DNA of 64,000 bases from Struthidea cinerea (Eukaryota > Chordata > Aves > Passeriformes > Corcoracidae): the NCBI GenBank assembly GCA_013397865.1, contig VZTI01003800.1, positions 210,709 to 274,708 of the forward strand, in the 5' to 3' direction. Below, piece after piece: positions 53,400 to 64,000 of this stretch (position 1 is the first letter of the stretch; each line of letters begins with the position of its first letter). Made by a program: the position numbers and the translations under genes. The notes beneath the pieces were generated by a model. That model had not been told where the DNA came from. It did not search any database and worked only from the letters and a program-made list of their open reading frames with translations.

Positions 53400-55800
53400 A
53401 AGCTTAGAGAATGCTGAGTTTGTTAAATCTAAAATGAAAAGTTATTAAAAGAAAAGTGAAAATGCAGAACATCTTATCACTAATAAAAACCTGGCTGAAA
53501 AGTTGTATTGAAGGATAGCACAGAGAAAAATCATGATATCAATTCATAATACATCATGCAAGTATTTTTAATGAAGTTTTTTTTGCTCCATAGCTCAAAT
53601 CCTGACATTTATTATTTCAATGATTTCAGATGCTCTTTCCAGGATTTCTGTGAAAAAAAGAAAGCCATTTTCAAACCCTGAAACAAATTGGCTCCTATAT
53701 ATAAGTTTAAATTATCCATCACCCTGAAGGAGGATTCAAGCAAAATCGAAGGCCATCTTGATGAATAATCAAGGTAAATTTGTCACATTTTTTACTGTGC
53801 TGCATACTTTCAGAGTTTCATAAAAAGATCCACATAATTAGTTTAGCTTACCAGGAAAAAAAAAAAGTTGAATGACAAGGTCAGGCTCTTGCCCTTTCAG
53901 TAAATTAGAGAAGATTGCCATAAATTGCATAATATAATGAAACACCAATTTGCATATTTGCTGCTATATTAAAAGGGATCAGTTTTAGCTCGCAAAGCAG
54001 AACAAATAAAAACATGCATTTTAATAACTCAAATTACTCCCAGGAAGTGACCCTCAGCAGAAAGCCTGATTATCACTACTTAATTAGAAGCCATGGAAAT
54101 CTAAATCCTCCTTTAAATCCTATTCTGTGTACAGTGAAAGATGAAGCCGTGAGTTTTGTCTTAGATTCAATATTTACTCTTTACTAATATGTTTGCAGGG
54201 GAGACTTTCCAAGCATTATGAAGACATGCAAAAAAATTAATATTCAAAGAAAGAGTGCATAAAACCTGTGTTGGCTTGCAGGTGCAAAGCAATTAACAAG
54301 CTGGCATTTGCAGTACTTTTAATTAATTAATTAAAAATTCAAAGCTGACTTTCATTTCTTTAAATGTTTGAACATTTTATCCATCAGTAATGAACCACTA
54401 CTTACTGCTGTGCTACAACAGCTGGTAAATGAAAAACTTAGTCCAACACTGTAAAAAAAGTGCACAGGAATTTCACATTTTGCTTTCTCCTTGAAATTTA
54501 AAAATGCACTAGATCATGAAACTGATGTGGAGATGGATCTTGTGTGTCTGCTTAGACGTAAAAATAAACTGCATTCTGTATTACAGTTCAATCTAGAACA
54601 GGAATTAAAATCAAGGTTTCAATATAAAATGTATTTGGGTTTAATTTTTAATTTAACTTGAAAAATTTAATTCTGTCTGCTTTGGGAAGTCAAGAGATTT
54701 TTCTCAAGAATAAAGTATTCTGCCCTAACCTTTAAAGGTTAAAATTACACTATAAAACGAGATCTGGAGTAATTTCTAAATGGTTGCAAATAATAAATAG
54801 TAATAGAAAGGTGCTGCTATTAAATTTACAGGTTGATATCACTTGAATGATAAATGCATTGTTTTCAGCAGAAATAATTTGATCAGTATGTATTTAAAAG
54901 ACACTATCATTAATATACTTTAATTAAAACATAAATACTACATTGCTACCTCACTAGGCATTCACTCAGCTGGAACTAACTGTATTTGCTTAATCTACAA
55001 TTTTAGATGTATTAGCAAAAATAAATGTTGGTGAATGTAAGAGCCTGATTACATATCTTGGGTAAATTGGTGATAATGAGTCAAGAGACTTTGTGTTCAT
55101 TCACATATATTAGAATAAGAATCATTATGAAATTAAAGCTAAGATTAATCCTGCTAATGACACCATGGAGCATCTGGGAATAAGATAACCCAGATGTCAA
55201 ATTCACTGTGATACTGTGCTGCTATTTGATAGAGTAACCCCTTGAAGTGTTCTTCTAAGGCAGCTAGCTGGTACCCCACAGTCCCAGCACTTGAAATGCA
55301 AATGAGTGACAAGATAGACTAATAATGAGAGCAGATTCTAGCAGTAAGGAAAATGAATTAATTAAAAAAAAAAATCTGAACCACTGATAAGAACAAGCAG
55401 CAGGCAACCCAATGTCCTCAATTAGGGTGGATGACATCTGCAGTGTATTTCTCTCTAATAAAGCCCTCACTCTGTATTCCAAAGCACACGATTCTAACAC
55501 TGTTAACATTTTAATGTCTTGGGCGTGCATGGTAACATTAATTACAAGATGATTTGGATGACTTCTGAATCTCTTTTATGTCTTCCACTGAGTAAAAATC
55601 TGAGTTGCAGCTTTGATATCATAAATAAAATGTAGAGACCTGCCAAGCATTAAAGCTCTCCTGAAGTAACTCAGATCTGCTAAGTTACATTAAACCTTTA
55701 TAGCTAAGTAAAGAGCATTCTCTATGAATTTAAAGAGGGTCAGTGTCTATACATTTTAATGGCAAATCTTTACACATCTCCAGCATTTTTCTTTAGACTG
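53400..55800. promoter_or_regulatory. AT-rich candidate enhancer cluster (unproven)
   Basis: Strongly AT-rich, repeat-free DNA with motif pairs of the type used by homeodomain and POU factors: the octamer ATTTGCAT at 53948-53955, its reverse-strand form ATGCAAAT at 55296-55303, TTTTAATTAATTAATTAAAA at 54317-54336, and a bicoid/OTX-like TAATCC at 55146-55151. Open frames are absent or trivial. Motif content of this sort is expected by chance in AT-rich DNA, so the call depends on cross-species conservation. Confidence 0.25.
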
Positions 55801-57342
55801 CAGCTGTTGTTGTTTTTAATTACTAATGAATTTAATCTTATGTTTTGTTGAGCTCAATTTACCTTCTCCATAGCATTTGTTCAGAAACACACACCAGGAT
55901 TAAGCGACTTGCTTCCTTAGTTTCCCCAACCCTCAGTCTTCTCTTCCTGCTAACTGCTCTGCTCCCTGTCTGGAAAGAACAATTGTTAGCACAAGCACTC
56001 CCAAAACAAGACAAAGATTATTGCCAGCTGAAAAAAAGCCACACTTTAATTGTGGCACAAGCTTCAGTGAGGAAACCAAGAGCAAACCAGGATCCCCATG
56101 GGCTTTTCTGAGCCACACTGAAACACAGTGAGACTTTATCTCCCTTGCAGTTCTTAAGCATATCAACCACCCACTGCACTGCCATCATCATCAACTCAGT
56201 GCAGTGGGGAAAAACATGAACAAGAGACAGCTTTTGTGGAGGGAAGACACACACTGTCCCTGGTTCTGTACTGCCCCGAATCTTCTGTAAGTCAGTACAG
56301 TAAAAGTAAGGAGAAAGCTTTTCACACAGTTTCATAGCCCACTTCATGTCAGTGTAAATGCAAGGAGCAAAGGCATGCAGAATGGAGCTTTTATTTTCTA
56401 AATGAATGCCTGAAGCAGACAATGAACTTTCACTAGTGTTTGGGTGGCTGAGTCAAGATGCTCAACCTTCTCGCAGCTTCACTGGCAAAACTTCTCATCA
56501 AACTTCACTCTGCCATAGGTTATGATACACGCCTCAGTAAGAGCTCTGTGAGAAACATCACTATAGGAAAGGCTTACGTACATTTGAAAAGTACCATTTC
56601 TTTGGGGCGAACAAGCAAATGCAAATATCTTGATCTCTTCTTTGACACAGGGACACACGCTGACCAGAGTCTTCGTGCCAAAGGTATAAGACTCAAATAG
56701 AGTCATTTCCATGCATAATTTACAAGAAAAATAAATAACAATATGTCAATCCACAGTTAAGATTTGGGGTCATGAAATTTGTGATGAGAAGCCACTCAAA
56801 CCATTTCACATTTTTACAAAGTTCTTCCCTCAGAATCTTATATCTGTGGCCTTTTCTGCTGACATTTCTGGGACGCCACCACTAGGTCAGTCTTCTGCTT
56901 TTGTTGGGTTCCACACACATACACACTTCTCTGTCTTGCTCACTGATATATGTAATCACATGCACCTTTTTCTTGTTCCATCCCTCTCCTCCCTAAATAC
57001 ATTGATAAGAGACATTTCCTGGTCCAATTAATTTTATAAGGCTGAGACAAGATAATCAAAGAGAAAGTAAGAGGAAAGCAAACTGGCCTTGGGATCTCTG
57101 CCTTCAAATACATTTTTGGTGCATTTTAGAGGGTAATGTATACAAAATCTCATTTAATGCAGATGTTCTTTCATTTTTCAACCTTCACAGCCTCAAAGAA
57201 TATCTTGATGTTAATAATTTTGAAACCTTTCTCTGAGGAACGTGGATAATAATTTCTACTGTTGCTTTGTTGCAGTAGATCTTTTCATCCAGGTGAAGCC
57301 AACTTCTGGCACAATCATGCTCTCTCTTTATGCCAGAAATCT
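55801..57342. other. Non-coding stretch, no gene recognised
   Basis: Includes a 134-codon minus-strand open frame (56018-56422) without recognisable domain or signal; I treat it as chance. No repeat termini seen. Confidence 0.5.
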
Positions 57343-57405
57343 GGGGGGGGGGGGGGGGGGGGGGAGAATTTGATTATAAGCACNNNNNNGGGGGAGGGGG
57401 GGGGG
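57343..57405. other. Poly-G tracts flanking a 6-N assembly gap
   Basis: Twenty-two G residues (57343-57364) are followed by AGAATTTGATTATAAGCAC, six N (57384-57389), and a second G tract with one A (57390-57405). The sequence right after the second tract, CAGAATTTACTATT, resembles the sequence after the first. This suggests that two poor-quality copies of one homopolymer junction were placed on either side of the gap. Confidence 0.85.
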
Positions 57406-60400
57406 CAGAATTTACTATTCAGAATTTAAAATATTTTTGTTGATGTAATAAAAAAGTGTACCCTTTTAGATCCATCAGCTCATGATCTGCTCAGTCAGGA
57501 GAGTAATTCACAAAGTTGCATAAAAGGCTCTTTCCCCTGCACAAAGATTTGGCAGCACTCACGTCTTCAGTCTTTTATTGACATTCCACAGTTCTGTGGA
57601 TTTTCATTTCATTTCAGCCCTGCTTTTTAGTTTATATTGGTTGTTCTCCTCTCAGCATCTCGAGATCAGCTGAAGAGGACTTGTGGAGATGGAATAATCC
57701 ACCCATACCCTGAGCCATTCAGAGAACTGAAAATTTTGCTCAAGTACCCCCAAAATTAAGTTCAAACAAAGAGTTTAACATGTATATAACTTAATGTAAA
57801 TCTGTACTATCAGCTCTAGTTATTGGAATGTATGTGCAACTAGAAGCATGGATTATGCAAAAAATATTGTATTGCAGGTTCACAAGATGAAAGCACAAAC
57901 TGCAAATCATCCTCGTCTGCTGTCCTTGACACATGTCTTTGTTAGTGGTCTTTGCTAGGAGACAAAGACTGACCTTGTCCCCAGGCTACATCACTTATCC
58001 TATTAATCAGCATCTTAATGAACATTCCAAGTGGCTTTTGAGCAGAAGACTAAGCATCCACTGTCTAAGAGCCCTTCCATTTTCTGGAAAAGCTGTCTCT
58101 TCCTTAAAATGGCTTTGCATCATGCTCTGCCTTTCTACTTCACCCTGCTCACCCCTGCAAAGACCTGGCAGTGAGCTGGAGGCACAAGAGTCTCCTTAGC
58201 TTTCATTCCTTGGAGTTGGCTTGCTAGGGTGCCTTCACAGAGCACTGCATGCCTGCAGTGGTTTCACCTCGGTCTGCACTAAATCCAAAATTTCAGCAGA
58301 GTTTTAAAACCCCATAGCCTGTATCTCTCCTCTGACAATACTAGCAGATTTGTTTCTTTGAGTTTTTCTGTTAGAAAATAGCATGCACCTCCTTGCAAGA
58401 ACATGGAGTAATTGTATAACCACTGGAGACTTTCAAAATTTATAATATAAGCTTCATTATAGGAAAAAAATTAGGTATGCATAAAATGTAGCTTTTTAAG
58501 TAGCTGAAATGCATGTAATGTAACCACAGGGACAAACTAGAGACCCAGAGGGGAAAGACCATAGAAGAGTTAATAGAACTACCCCTTAAAAAGGTAACTA
58601 TTTTATCTACACACCACCATTTTCACTGGTAGGTTTAGCAAATTGCAAGCCAGCAGGTTCCAAGAATAACTATATAAGGAATTTCCAAGGCAAAAGTTTA
58701 AGTCACAGTTACACAGGTCTTGTCTTTCCTTGTGCTTGGGCAAAATTGCCATTAATATTAATGGCAGACAGGCATGCATGTAAAGGAGAGAAACCCCTAA
58801 TTAGTGTCGTAGCACATGCAACATTCCTAACAGGGAAACCATTTTGTATGCCCTAATTGCACAAAATTGGCAACAAGTTACCGTATGCATCTGTATCAAA
58901 GGCTACAGAAGCTCATGAATTCTCCAGTGGTAGGAAAACGTGCCCATACTGCAGAGTTTGGGTGACAAAAGCAGTCTGTCTGTGTGTTATTCTTACAACC
59001 TCTGCTACCTAGCAAAGGTAGCCCTCCAGGGGTTCCTCGCTCACCAGGGCTCCTGCTTTGTGTCTCAGAGGGTAAGCACAAGTACCTGTGTTTTCCACCA
59101 AGGCAAAGATCTTTTTCAGCTTTTTTTACTTGAACAGATCCAACAGATCAATCTGTGCTGATATGCAGATATTGCAAAAGTGCACTAAAAACACAGTGCA
59201 GCCTTACAAAAATATCAGAATTATATTGATCATGTCAGAGAGTAGGGCCTTCTCCCTCTCATTTACAGGAAATTTCTTCATATAATGCACTGCTACAAAT
59301 CACAAGAAAGTCCATTTGGCTGCAGAAAGATGTTCATGGTCCCAGTCATGCATGCTATGATTCCCAATAAATACAAAGCATTACAATTTCTGCAAAAATA
59401 TTTCGGAACTCTTCTCACTTTTAAGTCAATTTTTTTTTCTACGTAAAACAATAAATCAATTTTATCTGCAAGCAAAGGTAAGTGGTTAAGTAGAATTCTA
59501 TAAGCAGCAATTGTGATAGTATGTTTTTACAGAGAAAACCCCTACATTCTTATAATATCTACCTTTTTAGATTTTTAAATTTTAAATATACATTGCTTAA
59601 GCATCTATGTTTTCCCCTCCTATAAACATCAGCACAAGCAATTCCTCAAGTAACTCAGTTGACTTCTCCCTGATGCAACAGACCACATTTTTGCTCCAGA
59701 GATTCAGAGACAGAAAAACATCTTATTCAACATTTTTTAATTTTTAAACCGGAGAAAGGAAATACTGTGCAAAACATTTTCACCTAAATACTTAATTGGA
59801 AGTCAACACAATTAGAAGACTGGCATCAACCTACTTAATGAGAAACATGATTGGCTCACTTGACATTTTCTTCACTTAACATAAAAGTTTTTTTCAAAAA
59901 ACAAATTCTTTATTGTTTGTGGGTTTTTTTCCTTTTAAGCAGTAATCTTCATTCTTCTAAAACCAAAATCTGTAAGTGACCAAAGCAAACTCTAAAAATG
60001 CAAACATTTAACCATCTAGGAGCTCAGGTAGCAACAGCATATCCACTTCACCAATTACAGTAACACAAATCTGCCCATGTTGTATTTCTGGATAGATTGT
60101 TTGGCTCTTAATACTCAGCTTGGATGAGTTTAATGTTTCCCTGGCTGGTCTACTGTCATGCCCATCTGTCAGAGTGGCATACAGCCCATTCACAAGGTAG
60201 AATGCCAGTTTCAACCAGAGTATGGATACCAACCAAAGACCAGTTTAGGAGGAAAGCCTATTGGATGCAGCTAATGACACCTTATTTACAGAGATCCTCC
60301 TGGTGTCAAGCAGTGCCAAATTAAGAACACATGCTACATTACAAGGATCACATCTGTTAACAAATATTGGCACTTTGTCACTGGCATCTGCCTCTTTTGT

Positions 60401-63400
60401 TAATCCTCTTCAGTAGTAAAAAGGCTGCCTCAGAAGAAGAGTTGTTCAGGCCTCATCATACCAGTATAATAACAGATTTTACTCACCAAGCATTTCCCAG
60501 TAACAGGCCAAAGTTTGTCAGCATTACTTCTGCATACATCTCTTTCCAGCAGTTGGTGATGCCCTGTAAAAAGCTGTGAAATTATAGAATTATAATACTG
60601 ATTCAAATGAGCTTTTTCCACATCTTTGAGGATTTATTAAACCTATTGCCATCTTCTCAGCAACAAGAACAAGATGATTGCAGAAAAAAGAGTGACACGT
60701 AATTAAAAAGTACAGAAATGACTGTTGTATATTTTTGGTACAGCTGAGTCTGCAATCTAAGTAAAAGATTGAATTAAATACCTCAGCCCAAATGAAAAAA
60801 CAAAACCAGAGAGTACCAAACATGATGCTCAACTTGATGGTTTTTGGGACTCCTTTGCACTCGTATTTAGGGCTTTGGGGGTCCTTTTGGTTTGGTTTGT
60901 TTTTTTCAAACTGAACAGTATGGATGTGTTAAGGCATGGACAGCACAGGCCAGTACAAAAAGACCTCTGTGCTGAAGGCATGCAACTACAGCAATTTCCA
61001 TTTTAAGATTATTTCCAGTTTCCACCATTAAAACAGTGAGCAGTTTGCCATGAGTCATGCCACAGATATTAAGTCCAGAAGCTGCCAGTCCTTGCCAGTA
61101 GCCTCAGCAGTGCTCTGTGTGGGAGGGGAGGTAGGCTGGCTCTCCATCCAAGCAAGTGGGAATATCAGCAGTAGGGACTCCTCCCTTTTGAGAGCTGTTG
61201 CAAACATCCTATTTTGCTGGATGGAACTCAAAGGGATCTGCACTCCTAGCAAGACTCTCCTTTCCCCTTAGTCCAGGAGAGAGAAAGAAAGGCATAATGG
61301 ATACTACACGAGGTTGAGACTGAGGGAATGCAACTGGCTCCTGCCTTCTAGGGTAGAGAGGCAACCCAGTTACAGGGATCACGACTATTCAAGGCTGGTG
61401 TAAAGGAATCACATTCCTCTACAGGAATATCCTGTCAGAAGCAGGACACTTGTACTAACCTGCTTTCAGGTACCTCACCTTGGTGAAGAGACCAGGATTT
61501 TACTCTCTTTGCTTTTCTGAGATAAAATTGCCTGGCTGACCACACTGCAGCACTGTGCGTCACTATGGGTAATTTACAATAGGATGGGAAGCTCTTGGAC
61601 TGAACTAATTTATAACAAGCTACTTTCACTAAACGTTGCCTTAAAGGACTAGCTGAATTTTCTTAAACAGACAAGAGGAACATCAGTCCCAACAAATCTT
61701 TTTCATGTTGACTCTGGAAAGAAGAAAGTACATTTAAACACTTCTAGGACACCAAAGGCCTGGGAACAGGATGACACTATTGGGAATAAAATGAAGTGTT
61801 TTCACTCCTTAGTCAGATGCAGCTACTGTTCAATAGATCTCTGTCCAAGAAGGACCACTAAGTCCTACTATATAGTTCACATGATCTTTGGTGCCAAGAG
61901 ATCTGGCTCTATCTCTTTTCTCTGTGAAGAGTTTCCTTTGGCCACCCTGTTCTTTCAATTACACCAACCACCCACAGCAGGTAGGATCAGTACTGTGAGC
62001 CGGTTGAATTTAGCACAGTTCACAGAGTAAGCACAGTGTTCCTCAGGAAGCATTGATAATAAAGATGGCATAAAACTTCAGTCTTCCTGTACTGTTAGAA
62101 CAGCTCTGCCCCATACCTCATCAGTAAGCAATGACCTTTGTGGAGGTTCAAGTGCAGGCTTCAGATTGAGCTGGCAAGATGAACCATTTAAAATGAAATG
62201 AAGACACAGGGCTGTGTGCCTGTGCCTTTGGTGTATGTGGAGAAACTACTCTCTACTAACACCATGAGACAGACATTTCTTGTATGCTCTTACCTTGATC
62301 AAAATGTAAAGCAAATGGTTTGTTTTCTTTCTACTGTTGGAGGAAGACCACTCAAGCACTGAGTTGACTGTGCTCTTCAGTGGCACCACGGTGTTTCACT
62401 CACAAGCAGAAACAGTTTAACCAGTCAGGATACACAAAAATAGACTGAAGATTTTGTTGAATGGTCCCAGGAAGCTACAGTTATCAGGGCTGTTACAGAT
62501 GGTTCCTTCCTCTTCCCTTATTGTGGCAGGTCTTGAGCAGAGACGCCACTTAACCAGATAGAAACAAGCAATTAGGACAGAAGAAGAAAACATCTTACAT
62601 TGTGCATAAATAACGTAAGTTCCCCACACATCTCTAAGCCGTTTGTCAGCCTGTGCACCTGCAAAGCTTCAAGTCAAACAGGCACACATTGAGAGGTATT
62701 TAACAACAGTTAAAAAAATAAAAATGAAACAAAAATCCACCATCAAGAAAAAAAAAACAGATTTGTCTTGAAGACCTGAATAAAGTCTATTTTGTGACAA
62801 TCTATTCCAGCAAAAAACAACACATATATGATGATACAAACATCACTTGGCCAGTGATTTATTTTGCTCAAGCAGTCTTGAAGCACCAAATGACATTTGT
62901 GATAATGTCATAGGGGGAAAATGTTTAACTGCCTCCTGGATTTACCTGGCACATGGAAGATGTAATTCTAAAGACAACGACAATGATATTCCATTTATAC
63001 ATCTCATGTCATCCAAGTTAATTCTTCTGGTTTTCTATCTACACAGGAATATCTGTAACCATAAAGCTACAGTCAGTACTGGAGACGAACAGCTTAAAAC
63101 AGGAAATCAGAATTTCACCCACTTGGCAGCCGGCATCTGAACCACAAGTGGTGCAATGTGATTAACCACAGCTCAGCTTCTGAGCTGGGAGTCCTTGGCA
63201 TGTTTGTTGCAGGCTGAGTACACATATCCTCAGGATCAGGCTTTCACCTTGCCTGCACAGACAGCAATCCCAGCAAAGATGTCATTTACAAAGAGTTCAC
63301 CTAAGTCAACGCCACTTAACCTGGTAAGAAAGAGAAGGCTACTAAACCACCAGAGCTTTTCCCAGCACACAGAATGGTTCCAGTACAAACCCTGGTCATA

Positions 63401-64000
63401 TCTGCTTCTTGTTCACCAGGGAAATGCATTGGCATCACTGTTGAAAGTGACATATGTGGCTATGGAGTCCAGGTTACACCGCTTCATTTTAGACACATAC
63501 AAATTAGATGTCTTATCACTCAAATGCTTTCTCTAGAGGATGCACATCTCCAGAAGGCATTTCAAATCTTAGGTCAGTTAAACTGCCCTTTTTAACAATC
63601 TCTCCCTCCCCCACAACTAGAAAGCCAAGGGTGATGTACTCTCCTCAAATAGATCCCTAATGCTTGGTGGCAGAAGTCACTTTTCATTTGATGCCCCTAG
63701 TTCAGAGAAGCAAAATGGCATTTCTTGGCTAGTGATGAATCAGAAAATACCTGTTTATCTAACCTTAAATGCCAAATCACACCTCTTCAAGGGTTCCTGT
63801 CTGATCAGTCAGTCCAGGTAGGCTGCCTCCTGGCCATCTGCATCCCTGGCCCTGTGGAGGCTGCATGGAGCTGTTGACCTGTTCAAGATGGCTGGAAGCC
63901 CTGGCAAAGCCTTGCAAACTGCCTACAACTGAGAACCAGCACCAGCACAAGAGAAGGTTTTGCCTCTCGTACCACGACGGAACTCCACAGGTGCCCAGCC
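57406..64000. other. Non-coding stretch, no gene recognised
   Basis: Mixed AT-rich non-coding DNA. Two overlapping plus-strand frames near the end (63195-63536 and 63374-63595) and a minus frame at 60008-60232 look slightly protein-like, but I recognise no family and see no convincing splice context. No tRNA, snRNA or repeat terminus identified. Confidence 0.5.

Noticed and set aside
56018..56422. 134-codon minus-strand open frame
   Set aside because: No family resemblance, signal peptide or splice context; treated as chance.
1..64000. CRISPR arrays, operons, bacterial insertion sequences, ribosomal or transfer RNA genes
   Set aside because: No regularly spaced repeats, no ribosome-binding-site organisation and no RNA gene signatures were seen; the repeats present are vertebrate.

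Overview
The window reads as vertebrate nuclear DNA, most likely from a bird. The two clearest repeats are reverse-oriented CR1 LINE 3' ends with the opening expected of avian CR1, and there is a GC-rich solo LTR of an endogenous retrovirus of a kind common in songbirds and other modern birds. There is no prokaryotic gene organisation: open frames are short, unlinked and scattered over both strands, and most of the sequence is AT-rich and non-coding. I found no intact protein-coding gene, no convincing exon with splice sites, no tRNA or rRNA gene and no CRISPR array. The best description is an intergenic or intronic gene desert carrying transposable-element remnants of several ages.

Layout. 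1-3,200: unannotated non-coding DNA. 3,211-3,800: decayed hAT-type (DUF4371/ZMYM1-like) transposase fossil. 8,388-8,970: tentative second protein fossil, resembling an uncharacterised repeat-encoded animal protein family. 9,030-9,120: A-rich low-complexity tract. 17,351-17,388: perfect 15-bp inverted repeat. 37,887-38,340: C-terminal end of an L2-like LINE ORF, in one frame with two stops. 39,269-40,355: solo LTR with an exact 5-bp target-site duplication. About 41,440-42,035: a second, older LTR remnant sharing its 3' part with the first. 45,794-46,020 and 52,348-53,315: CR1 LINE 3' ends, both on the minus strand. 57,343-57,405: poly-G tracts around a 6-N assembly gap, probably a sequencing or assembly artefact. 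Three AT-rich, repeat-poor blocks (27,540-28,130; 49,850-51,180; 53,400-55,800) hold homeodomain-, octamer- and forkhead-like motifs and are possible conserved non-coding elements; I cannot prove conservation from one sequence.

No set of genes works together here. The informative content is a layered record of mobile elements: very old hAT and L2-like relics, middle-aged CR1 copies, and a younger LTR whose duplicated target site is still identical. No new biological system is evident. The protein fossils, the LTR pair and the candidate regulatory blocks most merit a second look.
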